Assembly: GCF_019097595.1 (NCBI RefSeq)
Contig: NC_080717.1
Location: 28,642,876 to 28,706,875, forward strand
DNA: 64,000 nucleotides
Reading direction: 5' to 3'
Source of the DNA: Hemibagrus wyckioides
Lineage: Eukaryota > Chordata > Actinopteri > Siluriformes > Bagridae
The position numbers and the translations under genes are program-made. Below, one piece after another: positions 1 to 12,560 of this stretch. Positions within the stretch are counted from its first letter, which is position 1. Every line of letters begins with the position of its first letter. The notes beneath the pieces are model-generated. The model was not told the origin of the DNA. It made no database searches and worked only from the letters and a program-made list of their open reading frames with translations.

Positions 1-683
1 TGTGATTCTGGATGTCTATCAGGAAAAATTGGCCATTAAGATGCCACAATCCTCATCACAGCAAATGAAAATGGCTGAATCGAATACAGCATGGCCTGCG
101 GTGGTGGAAATACTCCAGTTCTCTTCAGACTAATTAATGTCTATTTCAGAGCTTGTTTTCTTGTACTCGGTCTTGTCGTAAATTGCACTGGCAGTAGATC
201 TCTAGCTTTAAGACGGCTTTTGAAGATTCGAGTTGGGATTAATCTGTTTTGGCCTTAAACTGGTCTTTGGGCTGTTTGACGTTTAGAGAAGAAAGCGGTT
301 GTGCCGTGGTTGCTTATCGGAGAGATCATCTCTAAGCCTGAAACACAGGAGCTGAGCTACAGATGGATGGCTGTGACACTCCTGCTGATTAGGAGCTGCA
401 TACATGTACTTTAACTCATTTGTCTTATCCGAATGAGAACACGGCTCAACAAGGCCAACTGTGGAAAGCAAAGTTAAGGTGGGGTTATTGAGTCTAGCTG
501 TAATTATCACTTCCTCTGCTGAGGATCAGGCTGGAGTTCTTTAACACTTTTTCCTCCTGTGTTAATTGAGTGATTCGACCCACTCTTTGACGAGATTGAC
601 CTTTTGAGCCATGATCAAAGATATTTTAGGGGACAAATGACAGACACTGATGCCTTATTACCACATTGTCTACACAATATACA
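1..683. other. No gene recognised
   Basis: Unique-looking AT-rich DNA. I see no splice-bounded ORF, RNA gene or recognisable repeat in either strand before the minisatellite begins. Confidence 0.5.
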
Positions 684-1385
684 TTTACAAAAAACCAAAA
701 TGTAAAACTAGAATATAAGATATCAGAAATAATTTAAATAAAAAATGTAAAACCAGAATATAAAATATAAGAAATAATTTAAATAAAAATGTAAAACAAG
801 AAAATAAAATATTAGAAATATAATGTCAATAAAAATGAAAAACTAGAATATAAAATATAAGGAATCATTTAAATAAAAATAAAACTAGAATATAAAATAT
901 AAGAAATATAATTTAAATAAAAATGTAAAACTAGAATATAAAATATAAGAAATATAATTTAAATAAAAACTTAAAACTAGAATATAAAATATAAGAAATA
1001 TAATGTAAATAAAAATGTAAAACTAGAATATAATATATAAGAAATATAATTTAAATAAAAATTTAAAACTAGAATATAAAATATAAGAAATATAATTTAA
1101 ATAAAAATGTAAAACTAGAATATAAAATATAAGAAATATAATGTAAATAAAAATGTAAAACTAGAATATAAAATATAAGAAATATAATTTAAATAAAAAT
1201 TTAAAACTAGAATATAAAATATAAGAAATAAAATTTAAATAAAAATGTAAAACTAGAATATAAAATATAAGAAATAATTAAAGTAAAAATGTAAAACTAG
1301 AATATACAATATCAGAAATAATTTCAATAAAAATGTAAAACTAGAATATAAAATATAAGAAATAAGAAATAATTTAAATAACATA
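684..1385. repeat. AT-rich minisatellite, 46-bp period, about 15 copies
   Basis: The core AACTAGAATATAAAATATAA recurs. CTAGA starts at 885, 931, 977, 1023, 1069, 1115, 1161, 1207 and 1253, an exact 46-bp spacing. The outer copies (from about 708 and after 1297) are more diverged and carry small length changes. The repeat is over 85% A+T with the purines mostly on the plus strand. The long ORF on the other strand is only a by-product of this composition. Confidence 0.93.
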
Positions 1386-1708
1386 TAAGAAATATAAAAA
1401 TATAAGAAATACACTAGAAGAAATGAAGAACCTAATATAAAAAGTATATCAAGTATAAAAGAGTGGGAAAGAAGAGTCTTGAAATACTCTTGATTTAAGA
1501 CTTGACAGATGATATTTTGCAAGGTCAGTGAACACAATAAGTTTGAAAAATTTTAAGAAATGCTGTCTCAGTCATGGAAATGTCTTTGCAAAGTAATAAA
1601 TATTATTTTAAATTAGACAACTGAACAGAATGAGAATGTAAATGATGTAATTTTTTTTGTTAAATTGGTGGCATTTGAGTGAGAAACTCCAGAGTTTGAG
1701 TGAGAAAC

Positions 1709-1941
1709 TCCTACTCTGTGCAGGCCAGTCAAGCTCCTCCACACCAAACTCACTCATCCATCATCCATGATGTCATCCCCAAACTGTTCCCACAAAGAGC
1801 GTGAAATTGTCCAAAATGTCTTGGTATGAAGCTGAAGCATTAAGAGTTCCTTTCACTGGAACTAAGGGGCCGAGCCCAACCCCTGAAAAACAATACCTGA
1901 ATTCAATGGAGGGGTGTCCCAAAACTTTTGGCAATATAGTG
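1709..1941 (-). mobile_element. Truncated nonautonomous Tc1 element (family A)
   Basis: Reading on the minus strand, it starts at the terminal sequence CACTATATTGCCAAAAGTTT (1941 downwards, next to a TA) and continues into a remnant of a Tc1 transposase: the [20 protein letters not shown] segment and part of the LDWPAQ region. The far end is cut off near 1709 and there is an internal deletion between the two coding patches. It belongs to the same family as the copies at 3180, 5335, 12903, 26470, 46630 and 60055. Confidence 0.85.
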
Positions 1942-2054
1942 TAACTACTAACAAACTGTACTCTACTAAAACCATTAACATGATTATATTCTAGACTTAC
2001 AAGGTTCTTCATATTTATTATCTACTGCCAGTCTGCAGATGTGAACTTGTTACT

Positions 2055-2101
2055 GACTAAGATTCTGTAACACAAGAAGTTCCCTCATCGGATCAATAAA
2101 G

Positions 2102-2198
<97 letters not shown>

Positions 2199-2199
2199 T
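2055..2199 (+). repeat. LINE-like 3' tail followed by (ATCT)n microsatellite
   Basis: About 25 perfect TCTA units fill 2102-2199. The preceding text, ending GGATCAATAAAGTCTATC, resembles the 3' end of fish non-LTR retrotransposons that terminate in an ATCT repeat. The microsatellite is certain; its origin as a LINE tail is inference. Confidence 0.75.
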
Positions 2200-2744
2200 G
2201 TGAGATTAGATTGGAGCCTCGGGTGAGTTATAAATGATGCCGCAAAAGAAATAGCCAGTTTATCCTCATCAGATTCATGGCCTATTCTGGGAAGAGTGGG
2301 AATGACATGCCATGATAGGAACCTGTCCATCAGAGACAAACAGGCACACACACATTCACACACTCCTTCACACCTATGGCCGATATCCAGCTAATCAGCC
2401 CATTATGTGGCACGATGCATATGTTGTTCAAATCATGCAGATGTTGTTCAGGCATAAGAACAGGGAAGAATGTGATGTCTGTGACTCTGATAGTGGCGTA
2501 GTTGTTGGCTCCATTTCAGAAAATGCTGATCTCCTGGGAATCTTCACTCATAACAGTTGAGAGTTTATACAGATGCTTATGAGAGAGGTTAAAGGAGAAT
2601 GATCAGAGCTGACAGAAAGGCTACAGTAACTCAAATAACCAGTTTTTATAGCCATGGTGAGCAGAAAAGCATTTCATAATGCTACTACATTCATATTTGT
2701 ACCATTATGTTAAAATTGAGTAACATTTATCTCATTTTATACAA

Positions 2745-2845
2745 CCGATAAGTTAAGAGTCGAGCAGCGGCAGCTTGGTGATCCTGGGTTTTTAACTCAC
2801 AACCTTCCGATCAGTAGGAAATCATTTCAGGTTCCACTTCAGTCA
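2745..2845 (-). mobile_element. Possible SINE fragment
   Basis: The stretch with GGCAGCTTGGTGATCCTGGG and CTCACAACCTTCCGATCAGT resembles the reverse complement of the tRNA-derived SINE heads seen at 46421 and 63422 (an inverted B-box-like region). It is short and diverged, so this rests on similarity within the window only. Confidence 0.45.
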
Positions 2846-3130
2846 CCCAAGAACAGCAATCTGAGGCTACATGGGGAACAGATTGGGGAAAACAACAAAA
2901 TGTTAATATACTAACATGATCTATTAGTACATAATACAGATTGGGTGTACTCACTCATTTTGGAGGGTGTCAGAGATCAGAGAATTAATCTAAATGAAAT
3001 TGCTTGTGTGTGGTAATAATGACAGTAATAAAGAGTCATTTATTTTATTTATTTATGCTTTTAAAGCTTCTCATTGTGTCCCATTAGTGACATTATGCAG
3101 CTGCTGCCAGTTCAAGTATCTGCTGCTCAC

Positions 3131-3158
3131 TCACACACACACACACACACACACACTG
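3131..3158. repeat. (CA)n microsatellite
   Basis: About 14 uninterrupted CA units. Confidence 0.95.
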
Positions 3159-3179
3159 TCATTATCATCATCTAACATA

Positions 3180-3634
3180 AACTATATTGCCAAAAGTTTT
3201 GGGACACCCCTCCAAATCATTGAGTTCAGGTGTTGTTTTTCAGGGGTTGGTCTCGGCTCCTTAGTTCCAGTGAAAGGAACTCTTAATGCTTCAGCTTCAT
3301 ACCAAGACATTTTGGACAATTTCATGCTCTGTGGGAACAGAGGAACAAAGGAACTTGACTGGCCTGCACAGAGTCCTGACCTCAACCCCATAGAACACCT
3401 TTGGGATGAATTAGAGTGGAGACTGTGAGCCAGACTTTCTCGTCCAACATCAGTGCCTGACCTCACAAATGCGCTTGAATGAATGGTCAAAATTCCCATA
3501 AACACACTCCTAAACCTTGTGGAAAGCCTTCCCAGAAGAGTTGAAGCTGTTATAGCTGCAAAGGGCGGGACAACTCCATATTACATTCATGTGCATGTAA
3601 AGGCAGACGTCCCAAAACTTTTGGCAATATAGTG
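3180..3634 (+). mobile_element. Nonautonomous Tc1 element, family A, complete, 455 bp
   Basis: Bounded by TA at 3178-3179 and 3635-3636. The ends read ACTATATTGCCAAAAGTTTT and, inverted, AAAACTTTTGGCAATATAGT. Inside is a remnant of the transposase catalytic half: the [25 protein letters not shown] segment, then the [20 protein letters not shown] block with the third catalytic Glu. A deletion removes the second-Asp region (QHDC). Stops and frameshifts follow, so it encodes no functional protein. It is an internal-deletion derivative of a DD34E Tc1 element related to, but distinct from, the full copies at 15311 and 30570. Confidence 0.92.
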
Positions 3635-3653
3635 TATGTCAATGTGTGTCAGA

Positions 3654-4215
3654 GTAGGTGGATTAGAGACCATCGTGTGTCCTGCATATTGTTGATGATT
3701 CCAGTTGCTGATGAAAAGAAACCTGAGCACAAGTCGTCTTTCTTTTCCATCTGTAGCAGATAGCAATGTGGTATGAAACAGTATGCATTTGAAAGGTCAA
3801 GCCACATCACTGGCAGGTTCCCCTCGTGTTCCCTGCCCTCTATGATGAGTTTAGCTGCCTCACATTAGCACCCTAGCATTCCTGAGATGCCCCCTTTCTG
3901 GACTGAAGTGTCAACAAATAACACTTTCTTCGTGAGGAAAGTGCTGAGCTGCCTGGAAACAATGCTATGGAAGACCATAGCTTTGACAGCCAAGGAGACG
4001 ATGCAGAACCAGTCAATCCATTTGGTGTCCTACTCTTTTGGGATCCAAATCCACTGTACAGCTCTCTGCTCTTGAATTCTTTTCCCTTCTTCAGATAACT
4101 TGTAGGATCTTTCACAGCGCTTACAGCAGTTCTTGTAGACCTTGTATTAATAGTCCATGGATCTGAGCTGGATCAAGCTCTGCAGACATTTCTCACACTT
4201 CCTTGAGCTGCAGAT
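3654..4215 (-). pseudogene. Degraded non-LTR retrotransposon reverse transcriptase fragment
   Basis: Minus-strand translation gives recognisable reverse-transcriptase palm text: SVQKGGISGMLGC, an in-frame stop, then AAKLIIEGREHEGNLPVMW and WLDLSNAYCFIPH. The last matches the conserved xDLxNAYGSIPH-type segment of RT motif A, where the second Asp-like position is Asn. It has stop codons and is clearly dead. The LINE clade is not assigned. Confidence 0.75.
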
Positions 4216-5334
4216 CGGAGTCGGTGGACTTAATAATTACGGTAAAGAAACATTAATTCATAATAATAAGTAAGAAGATTTGTATGAGAAAATTGACAGA
4301 AATTTAGGTTACATTTTTTACAGTGTGATAGATGAAAAATAATTCTAGATAAAATAACCAGAAATGTTGAATCAGACTATAAAGCATTTCAAACTACTCA
4401 CCTCCAATCAAAATGCAGTGGATTCATAAAACTAAACACAATAAAACTGGCATATCACAGATGAGTAATACATCTCTCTGTGCTGTTCAGATCTCTTCAG
4501 ATTTTCCAACCTAATCTATTATCAGCCTTAAAAGTTCACATCCCTTCAGAAGGTTTTGTCCATTTTCTTTAAAGTGGTCTAGAATCACTATATCCAATAT
4601 CACTCACCCACCAAACTCTTCAGTCTGGGCCCATCAAACGCTGGGCCTCTGTACTCAAGAAGAACCCAGATTGTTTGAGTGGGATTTTTACCGATTTATC
4701 ACCTTTGCCCCTGTGTGGGGTCAAAACAAGGCTTGTGTAACTTCATCTCCTTTGAAGTGAACTGTATTTTGTTACTCTGACACCAGATGCGATGATCAGT
4801 ACAATAAGTTGCACTGTACAAACACACTCTGTAGTAATTAATACTACTGTTTTGTGAGTACAATCAGGCCCAGATGTCTGAGTTTAATACCAAAAAATGT
4901 TTATGGAAACACTAATTACAAGACATTATTCAGGTAGAATTACAACAAATCCATTTAAGTTGTTTCTGTGTAACAAACCTCAGAAATATCTATTTTTTAA
5001 AAGGTCCTGAGTGAGACGTTAGCTTCCCTCCTGGCTGCAAAAAAACAGCAACCAAGAGGGAAGGGAGATTGAACTAGTTTTTGCTGATTTGGTCAGAATT
5101 TGTTTTCTTTTGGGTGTCTGAAATGCAGAAGTCTTCATAAACATGCTGGATTTCACCCAAATACAATCAAATCAAACTTTTCCAAGCTATTAGAAGAAAG
5201 GGATAAAGAATTCTGTCGTTCCACTTCCCATTTCATCTCAGCTAAATAGCTAACTGTCATATCAGTGAAGCTGTTTTCTAACTAAAATTAAAGAGGTGTA
5301 GCACACTAGTTAGCTCAATTGCCTAATTTATATA
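4216..5334. other. No gene recognised
   Basis: Moderately AT-rich DNA without a splice-bounded ORF or recognisable repeat. Confidence 0.4.
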
Positions 5335-5838
5335 CACTATATTACCAGAAGTATTGGGACACCCCTCCAGATCATTGAGTTCAGGTGTTGTTTTTCAGGG
5401 GTTGGGCTCGGCCCCTTAGTTCCAGTGAAAGGAACTCTTAATGCTTCAGCTTCATACCAAGACATTTTGGACAATTTCATGCTCTTTGTGGGAACAGTTT
5501 GGGGATGACCCCTTCCTGTTCCAACATGACTGCACACCAGTGACCAAAGCAAGGTCCATAAAGACATGGATGAGGGAGTTTGGTGTGGAGGAACTTGACT
5601 GGCCTGCACAGAGTCCTGACCTCAACCCCATAGAACACCTTTGGGATGAATTAGAGTGGAGACTGTGAGCCAGACCTTCTCGTCCAACATCAGTGTCTGA
5701 CCTCACAAATGTGCTTCTAGAGGAATGGTCAGAAATTCCCATAAACACACTCCTAAACCTTGTGGAAAGCCTTCCCAGAAGAGTTGAAGCTGTTATAGCT
5801 GCAAAGGGGCGGGACAACTCCATATTACATTCATGTAC
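5335..5838 (+). mobile_element. Nonautonomous Tc1 element, family A, 3' truncated
   Basis: The left end CACTATATTACCAGAAGTAT follows TA at 5333-5334. The interior keeps the transposase catalytic half: the QHDC patch with the second catalytic Asp, then [20 protein letters not shown] with the Glu, in one 75-codon frame (5441-5668). The N-terminal DNA-binding half is missing. The right terminal inverted repeat is absent; similarity stops after CATTCATGTACC. Confidence 0.9.
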
Positions 5839-7039
5839 CTTTAACAAACCTATATAGCTCAAACTAGCACGATAATGTTAGATAGCTAGGTCACGTTCTT
5901 AATACATAACGGGTTTAGTTAGCTAATTTTGTTCAGCTTACAATTGAGATCATGGCATCTGTTTGGGCAGCACCTCAGCTTTTAGCTCCACTCTGCCCTT
6001 GATGTTGTAATTGTGTTTTAAGCATTAATCGAATAGAATGCCTACAATTCCTTTCTCATATATAAACACTTGAGGTTTCTATGTTTATGCCTATATATAA
6101 AATTCTTGATGATATTATTTTTAATTAGATTAGCATCAAGTTGCTAGGTTTCTCTGGATTTTTTTATACTAGGATATACATTATATTTACTCTATACATT
6201 ATTTTCCATATTGTTTCTCATAAAAAATAAGCTGTTACTGAACAATCCCACTGTACTTTATAAACCCAAAATATCTCCTTGCCTCGTTCCTAAACTGACA
6301 CGCTAATGAACAACGTGAAAAAATCACCAAGAACAAGAAGCCTTGTAAATTAAAATGCCTTCTACTTCTAGGTTTGTTAACCAAATGCAAAATGGCCGCA
6401 TCTCTTAATAGGCCTGAGTGATTGGCCAGACTTTTATAGCTTTTACAGTCTCAGCAGTTGTGTACTGGGATTTGTTTTGTCATTTAAATGTAGTTAGGTT
6501 TCAATTAATCATGAAGGCTTGAGTCCAAACTTGTCTGTGTGTATCTACAATCAATGAAACTTTCAGACTTGTAAAGATTCAAGGATTGTGCCGGATCCAA
6601 GAAGAAGACAAATAACTCTTGGCTCTTACTGATAACATTGATTAATAGGCTTTATTTCATGGAGTGTATGATGGATGATGGTACTTTGGAGCATCATGGT
6701 AAGCCAGGGAAGCTGAGAGATTGAGTATTTCGTGTGTCTTCTTCAGTCTATCGTTTTACTTCAGTAATTTTTTTATCAGAATCTGACCGGAATTGCCTTT
6801 GCTGTCTTATGCGAAGTACAATACGTAGAAATGTGTTTTTGTTTTGTTTTTTTACAAACATAACACATACTAATTCTGGTTTATAGAAACGTTACGCTGG
6901 TCAGCTTGTCAGGAGCTAAAAAGGACAAAATGTGTGGACGGATACTACAGAAGCCAGATAATTAAGATGTTTTTCCTATATATTGTTTGAAGTAGAGGGT
7001 TTGATCTTTATCTTTGAGAAAGAACTGGACACACCAAGT
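5839..7039. other. No gene recognised
   Basis: AT-rich DNA. The last part (about 6900-7040) may be the degraded 3' end of the LINE that follows. Confidence 0.4.
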
Positions 7040-7474
7040 TCAGGTCAGCACCAGAACACTGAAGCTGTGAGATCTTGTCTTACGAAAAGGACATGCCCTG
7101 AAGTTTAAGACCTGAGGTGATGAGAAGGAGTGTATTTCTGAACTAGTGTGTGAAGATAATCTGGAACACTGCCAACCCTTTGAGGCCTGGAATACAAGGA
7201 CAAAAGTTTTGAATTTGATTCCTGCTGCAACAGGAACCCTGTGGAGAGATCTCACTGAGTGAGTCATTGAGAGGGTATGAGCCAGACGAGCAGCAGAATA
7301 CAAAATCCTTTCTAAAGCAGTTACAGCGTCTGAAGGGAGTACAGTAAGTTTCAGTAGTAAGTAGGTTGCGTAAGAACTTGAGTAAGAAAAATAAACAGTC
7401 TTTATTGTTATGAATTTCTGAAGAGATCTGCAGGATTTCTTGGCTGATATAATCAGAGATGCTAATCTTATCAT
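7040..7474 (-). pseudogene. L2/CR1-like LINE ORF2 remnant
   Basis: A 144-codon minus-strand ORF contains LERILYSAARLAHTLS, SLHRVPVAAGIKFKTFVLVF and QASKG. These match the usual order after the RT domain of L2-like LINEs (xxVQNAAARL, LHWLPVxxRIxFKxLLLVYKA). It lacks everything upstream of this C-terminal region and continues into a degraded FSVLxP-type block, so it is a 5'-truncated fossil. Confidence 0.72.
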
Positions 7475-7655
7475 CTAGGCCATGGGGTTGTTAAATGGTG
7501 GCTTAGATACACACCCAGAGAAATATTTCAGGCAGTACAGGGCTGATAAACATATTTAAAAATATTAAATTACTAAAAATGATCCAGATGAAATAGATTC
7601 TAATCATATTCTTTTTTTGTAAATTATCTAACTAAAGGCAGCTTGTTTTTATATA

Positions 7656-8234
7656 CAGTGGAAAGTCGTCATACTAATGGCCTCTCTTACGAATGTTTGC
7701 CTTAAGAATTTGAAATTTTGCAAGAAATTTGCATTGGCATACGAAGCATTTTCAGCATACGAACGAACCGAACCGAATACCGGCTAAGTTGCGCGTACGT
7801 CCATTCAAAACTTGTTAGCGTCAGTGGAAAGCAAAGCAAAGCCAACTGAAGGGAGTTTACGATTTTTTTTCAATCAGTGAAAGCTGTGTGAAAGAGTCAA
7901 CCCACGATACCAACGACACCTTCAGCATGTGTTCAAAAGCTAGGTGATTTTTGGGGTGTTTTTGGGGTGTGGGTGGTCTGTTCTATTTTTAGCCCAAGCT
8001 TGGTGGCATGACTTCCTGTGAGGAGCCTTGATGTGGAATGTTTGGCTTGGGTCAGTTCTTTGTAAGCAGCCACACAGTTTACATACGCTTCATATTGGGA
8101 ATATTTTTGGGCGGCTGGAACGGATTATCTGTATTCACATTATTTCTGATGGGAAAATTCCTTTCACAATACAAACTTTTAGCTTAAGAACTCGCCTCCA
8201 GAACCAATTACATTCCTATACCAAGGTTCCACTG
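7656..8234. mobile_element. Tigger/pogo-like nonautonomous element, 579 bp
   Basis: TA-flanked, with inverted ends CAGTGGAAAGTCGTCATAC and, inverted at 8215-8234, CAGTGGAACCTTGGTATAGG. CAGTGGAACCT is typical of pogo/Tigger-type termini. No transposase frame survives. Confidence 0.75.
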
Positions 8235-8623
8235 TACTTTTTTATAGATGAGTGAATATTAAGTAGATTCTCACAATTTCAACTTTTTATAAATTGGTGA
8301 CTTTTGTCTGAAAGCAACACTACAGAGATGTAATATTGCTTGTTTACACACTGATGCTGGGTTTTGGTGTGGCATAAATATTGGAAACAAAAGAATTTGT
8401 GTCATATCATACAACAGTTGATTGGACGAGTGGCGTTCCAAGGGTGTTTATGTTTAATATAACCAAACCAGGACATTTAACTGTGTGTATTATCCAACTC
8501 GTGTGTTTGCCACAAAAAATTCCACCTAGTTTGAACCAGTTACTACAGCAGTGTTAGTGACATCATCAACACACAATGCAAACAGTTTGTTTCATGAAGA
8601 AGAAACATAGTAGAATAGCACTG

Positions 8624-8965
8624 CTGGACTGGTCCCACCATCTTTCAGGGTAAAAGGTAGGTCTACATCTAGACACTTCTCTGTTCTGGCACCGAGGTGG
8701 TAGAATGAATGCCCCCTAGATGTCCGAACAGCCGAGTCACTGACCGTCTTCAAACGACGGCTGAAGACCTACCTTTTCCTGAAGCATTTACACTAGCTCT
8801 TGTTGTTCCTGTTTGTTTTTTAGGGTGATAATATCCTAAATCTTTTGAACTAAACCTATTGAACCTGTGTTGATGTTTCATTGATAGAGACTTCGAATCA
8901 CTTTTGTACATCTTTCTGGAAAAGAGCGTCTGCCAAAAGCCAAAATGTAAATATAAATGTAGAAT
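8624..8965 (+). mobile_element. LINE 3' end, L2-like (copy 1)
   Basis: The plus strand has the end of an ORF2: a VKGRSTSRHFSVLAPRW-like block, then the equivalent of FKRRLKTYLFLKHLH. This is the usual extreme C-terminus of L2-like LINEs. A short 3'UTR ends in GAGCGTCTGCCAAAAGCCAA. The same unit is repeated at 10190-10545. Confidence 0.72.
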
Positions 8966-9029
8966 TTTATCAGGAAGCAAGGACATTGATTTCACCGGAA
9001 ACATATTTAGTGGGAATGTACAAATCAAG

Positions 9030-9500
9030 GTGAGCTAGCTAGCCAGCTATCCAACATTCAGGATCTATTTCCTGAATAAACAAAATGATATGAGCATACT
9101 GTGTCCGAAATATAACTTACAGTTTATTAAGTTACCGAATTGTTGTATGAAAGCAATATCACACACAGTATTGTGTCATTATACTGAATATACAGCATTC
9201 ATCCTGTTAAATTAATAAGTAATTAAGAGATTAAGAGAAAATTCGCAAATGTGAATATTATCTTGCAATTTTAAGGACAGAAACATTACTTTTCTGTGTA
9301 ACTCAATTATAAGATGAAAAGAATTTTAAACTCACAGTTGTATAAAAGTCTTAACTGTAAGATAAATCTGTTTAATATTTTTTTGATACATGGCAGAAAC
9401 GAGCTTCCCTCCATAGTGTCACGTCACCGTCAGCCATGAAATCCGATTCCCAGCAAACACTACGGCCAACAAAAAAACAACTTCCCCACTAACAGTTCTC
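9030..9500. other. No gene recognised
   Basis: AT-rich spacer with no supported feature. Confidence 0.4.
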
Positions 9501-9531
9501 CAGCTACTGATGGAACACACCTGTGTTCAAT

Positions 9532-9580
9532 CAGTACACACACACATCAGTACACACACACATCAGTACACACACACATC

Positions 9581-9615
<35 letters not shown>

Positions 9616-9775
9616 CAGTACACACACACATCAGTACACACACACACACACACATCAGTACACACCCACATCAGTATACACACACATCAGTACACACACA
9701 CATCAGTATACACACACACACATCAGTATACACACACATCAGTACACACACCCGTCCCAACACACACAAACACAC
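9532..9775. repeat. CA-rich compound minisatellite
   Basis: Units of ACACACACATCAGT are interspersed with longer (CA)n runs. The overlapping Thr/His-rich ORFs are repeat artefacts. Confidence 0.93.
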
Positions 9776-10189
9776 GCTTTGTGCTCACAACATTGCAAAG
9801 TATTCATTCTGTTTATGCTCCATTTGCCCCTGTTCATTGTTTTGAATCCCCGGTTTTGACCATTGTTCCTGTTTCACCATGACCTGTGTTTTTGCCATAA
9901 CCCATGTTTGCTACTGTGTGCTGGTCACCTGACCTCTGCCAGTATTTTTGACCTTGTCTAATTGTTTTTGTCTAATTGTCTGATTTTGCATCTGTTTCAG
10001 TTGGCACGTAGATTAGAGACCTCACAACATGGTTTGCCACAAAAAAAATACTGTTTAAGGACGGTTGAACAAGTCAGTATGCAAAACAGGTGTTTGTCAT
10101 CTACTGAGAGTCTGTGGCATTAATGAAAAGTGGTAATACAACATACCAGTACCAGTACAAAGCAAAATATATGTCAGATCTACTGGTGC

Positions 10190-10545
10190 TGCTAAACTGG
10201 TCCCACCATCTCTCAGGGTAAAAGGTAGGTCTACATCTAGACTCTTCTCTGTTCTGGCACCAAGTTGGAGCAATGAACTTTCCCCTAGATGTCCGAACAG
10301 CCAAGTCACTGACCGTCTTCAAACGCCGGCTGAAGACCTACCTCTTCCTGAAACACTTAAACTAGCTCTTAATATCCCTGTTAGTTTTATGTATTGCTGT
10401 ATGTTGTATATAATTTTTTTTTTTTTAAATCCTCCCAAACACAGTTTTTAGGCTGATGGTATCCCAGGTCTGTGACCCACTGAACCAGAGTTGATGGTAC
10501 GTTGCTCTGGATAAGGGCATCTGCCAAATGCCAAAAATGGGAAAT
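10190..10545 (+). mobile_element. LINE 3' end, L2-like (copy 2)
   Basis: Shares with copy 1 the run GGTCCCACCATCTCTCAGGG, the text CTAGATGTCCGAACAGCC and the KTYLFLKHL-type C-terminus. The 3' end reads CTGGATAAGGGCATCTGCCA, the tail also found on the SINE at 28784. Confidence 0.75.
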
Positions 10546-11380
10546 ATTTTGGAATTGTCTTAAATTTATAGCTATAAACTGATCGAATAAACTAATAATG
10601 ATTGACTAATTTTGAATAATTACTCGTAACTGATTTGTTATTTCCTTTTCTCTAAATCCTATAATACATCCTATGATGAATCCTATGATTTTGATCTTTA
10701 TCCATTTGAAAAGTGCTATATAAATAAATAAAACTTTTATTATCAGCCCTCCCTCATCCATTCCTCTCTTTTCATCTCAGAGGACGACACCATCTGCAGA
10801 AGGACGTTCAATGCCAACAAGTCTCTATCCTCTCAGACACAGATGTACAGTAGATCCGAGACAGCAACAGGAAGAGACGGGCTCCTCTGCCCCCACCATC
10901 TGCCCCCTACAATTTAGCAAGTCTTTAAGGAGGAAGAAAACAGCATTAATCACTCGACCATTAACTCAGAGTCATAGCCAGAGGCACAGGTTTAAAGTCT
11001 TCGCAGCATCTGCTATTAAATTCAGAAGTGGCTAGATGTAAATGAAAGGAAGTCTCTTTATTAAGGCTGTTCAAGGAATGATGGATAACCCATAGCAACA
11101 GTGAGAAAACAGGCTGAAGTGTTTTATGTAGTTAGATATGTTCTCTAATTTAGCAACAGGCAGAGAAAGGTCGAAACCTGGACACTTCTGATAGCTAAGG
11201 ACAAAGAAGAAAACAAAAGATATTTTACAAAGAAATAAAGAGCTTTAATCTGTAGATATTTGGGCTTCCAGAAATGTAGTCTGAGTTATAATGATGTAAA
11301 AAGTGTAGTATTTGTATGCATTAGAATATAAATAAACCCATCAGATGCAGTATACACTATACATTTATATCATATAGACC
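10546..11380. other. No gene recognised
   Basis: The 74-codon plus-strand ORF at 10811-11035 has no recognisable domain, start context or splice support. I see nothing else. Confidence 0.35.
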
Positions 11381-11409
11381 AGGTGTGTGTGTGTGTGTGT
11401 GTGTGTGTG
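11381..11409. repeat. (GT)n microsatellite
   Basis: About 14 GT units. Confidence 0.95.
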
Positions 11410-11631
11410 CAAAACATAATTTGCCCAGACACCAAATGGCTTTGTATCCACTGCATATGCTCACTAAATAGGGTATAACATAATGATATGTCAGAATACC
11501 TTTTTAGTGCACTATACTGTATGTCCATTAGAGCACCATTTGAGAGTCTATAATCATGTCTGTGAAAGTTTACTACTCATAATATCATTTTAATACAAAA
11601 ACCGAGTTGTTTTTCTTTATGTTTTTTTTTT

Positions 11632-11885
11632 TCATTGTCTGTACCGCTTATCCGATCTATCCTCGGGTCACGGGGAGCCATCTCAAGAGTCATCGGGCAT
11701 CAAGGCAGGATACACTCTGGACGGAGTGCCAGCCCATCGCAGGGCACACACAGACTCTCATTCACACACACAATCACACACTACGGGCAATTTAGAGACT
11801 CCAATCAGCCTAGAAGTGTGTCTTTGGACTGTGGGAGGAAACCGGAGCACCCGGAGGAAACCCACCAAGCACGGGGAGAACATGC
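11632..11885 (+). repeat. Dispersed fish repeat (unclassified)
   Basis: Text such as ACTACGGGCAATTTAGAGAC, TGTCTTTGGACTGTGGGAGG and ACGGGGAGAACATGCAAACT is a very common interspersed repeat in fish genomes as I recall them. A diverged second copy lies at 49800-50035. I cannot name its class with confidence. Confidence 0.65.
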
Positions 11886-12234
11886 AAACTTCTTTCTTTA
11901 TGTTTGATTAGAAAATTGATATGTAAATTAAAACAGTATGAAAGTCTTAATAATTTTATGGCAGATATAAAATTTGTTTGTAACCCTTTTACTAATTAAC
12001 CAAGGTCATTTAGCCAAAACATTTACATTTAATTAGCTACTAATTAGTGAATATTAAGGTAATTTTAGGGATTTATGTGTCAAAAAGTATACTGTTGTAT
12101 CTAGAGTTTATAGATGTGATTTACAAGTAGTGGTCATGATGGAATACATGACACAATGCAAGAATTTAATTTATTTAAAATGCATTTAGCTTTAAAAGAC
12201 AACAAAATGGACATCTTCTAAATTCGAGCATTAC

Positions 12235-12560
12235 CAGCGATCGATATTCAACAACCTTTTGGTAGTTCTTCAGCACATATTACCTCTTGTGGCATTATTC
12301 AGAGTTGCTCCAGAGGATGGAATCATGGTTGTCAGCATCAATGTGCAAAATCCTTGCCTTCACTTCTTTATTAGAACACGTAGAGCCATCCTATTAAAGT
12401 GGAAAAATCCCCTCCCACCCACACTTATTCAGTGGATTAGAGAAATGATGTCTGGTTTCTACCTCAAAAAGATTTGGCACTCATTAAGAGGATCGGGAAA
12501 ACACTTTTTTAAGATGTGTTGCCCTTTCATTGAACATGTTGACCATTTTGAACATTGTTG
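12235..12560 (+). pseudogene. L1-clade LINE ORF2 C-terminal fragment
   Basis: The frame at 12259 reads RRAILLKWKNPLPPTLIQWI, then REMMSGFYLKKIWHSLRGS and FFKMCCPFIEHVDHF. This matches the C-terminus of L1/Tx1-type ORF2 proteins (RRxILxxWKxxxPPTxxxW, then ExxxxxLEKI). Only the 3' end is present. The next element (SINE, minus strand) begins right after it. Confidence 0.7.

Noticed and set aside
2312..2560. 82-codon plus-strand ORF
   Set aside because: Starts in a CA-rich repeat-like segment and has no domain, splice support or conserved look.
9510..9882. Thr/His-rich ORFs of 111 and 119 codons
   Set aside because: Pure translation of a CA-rich simple repeat.
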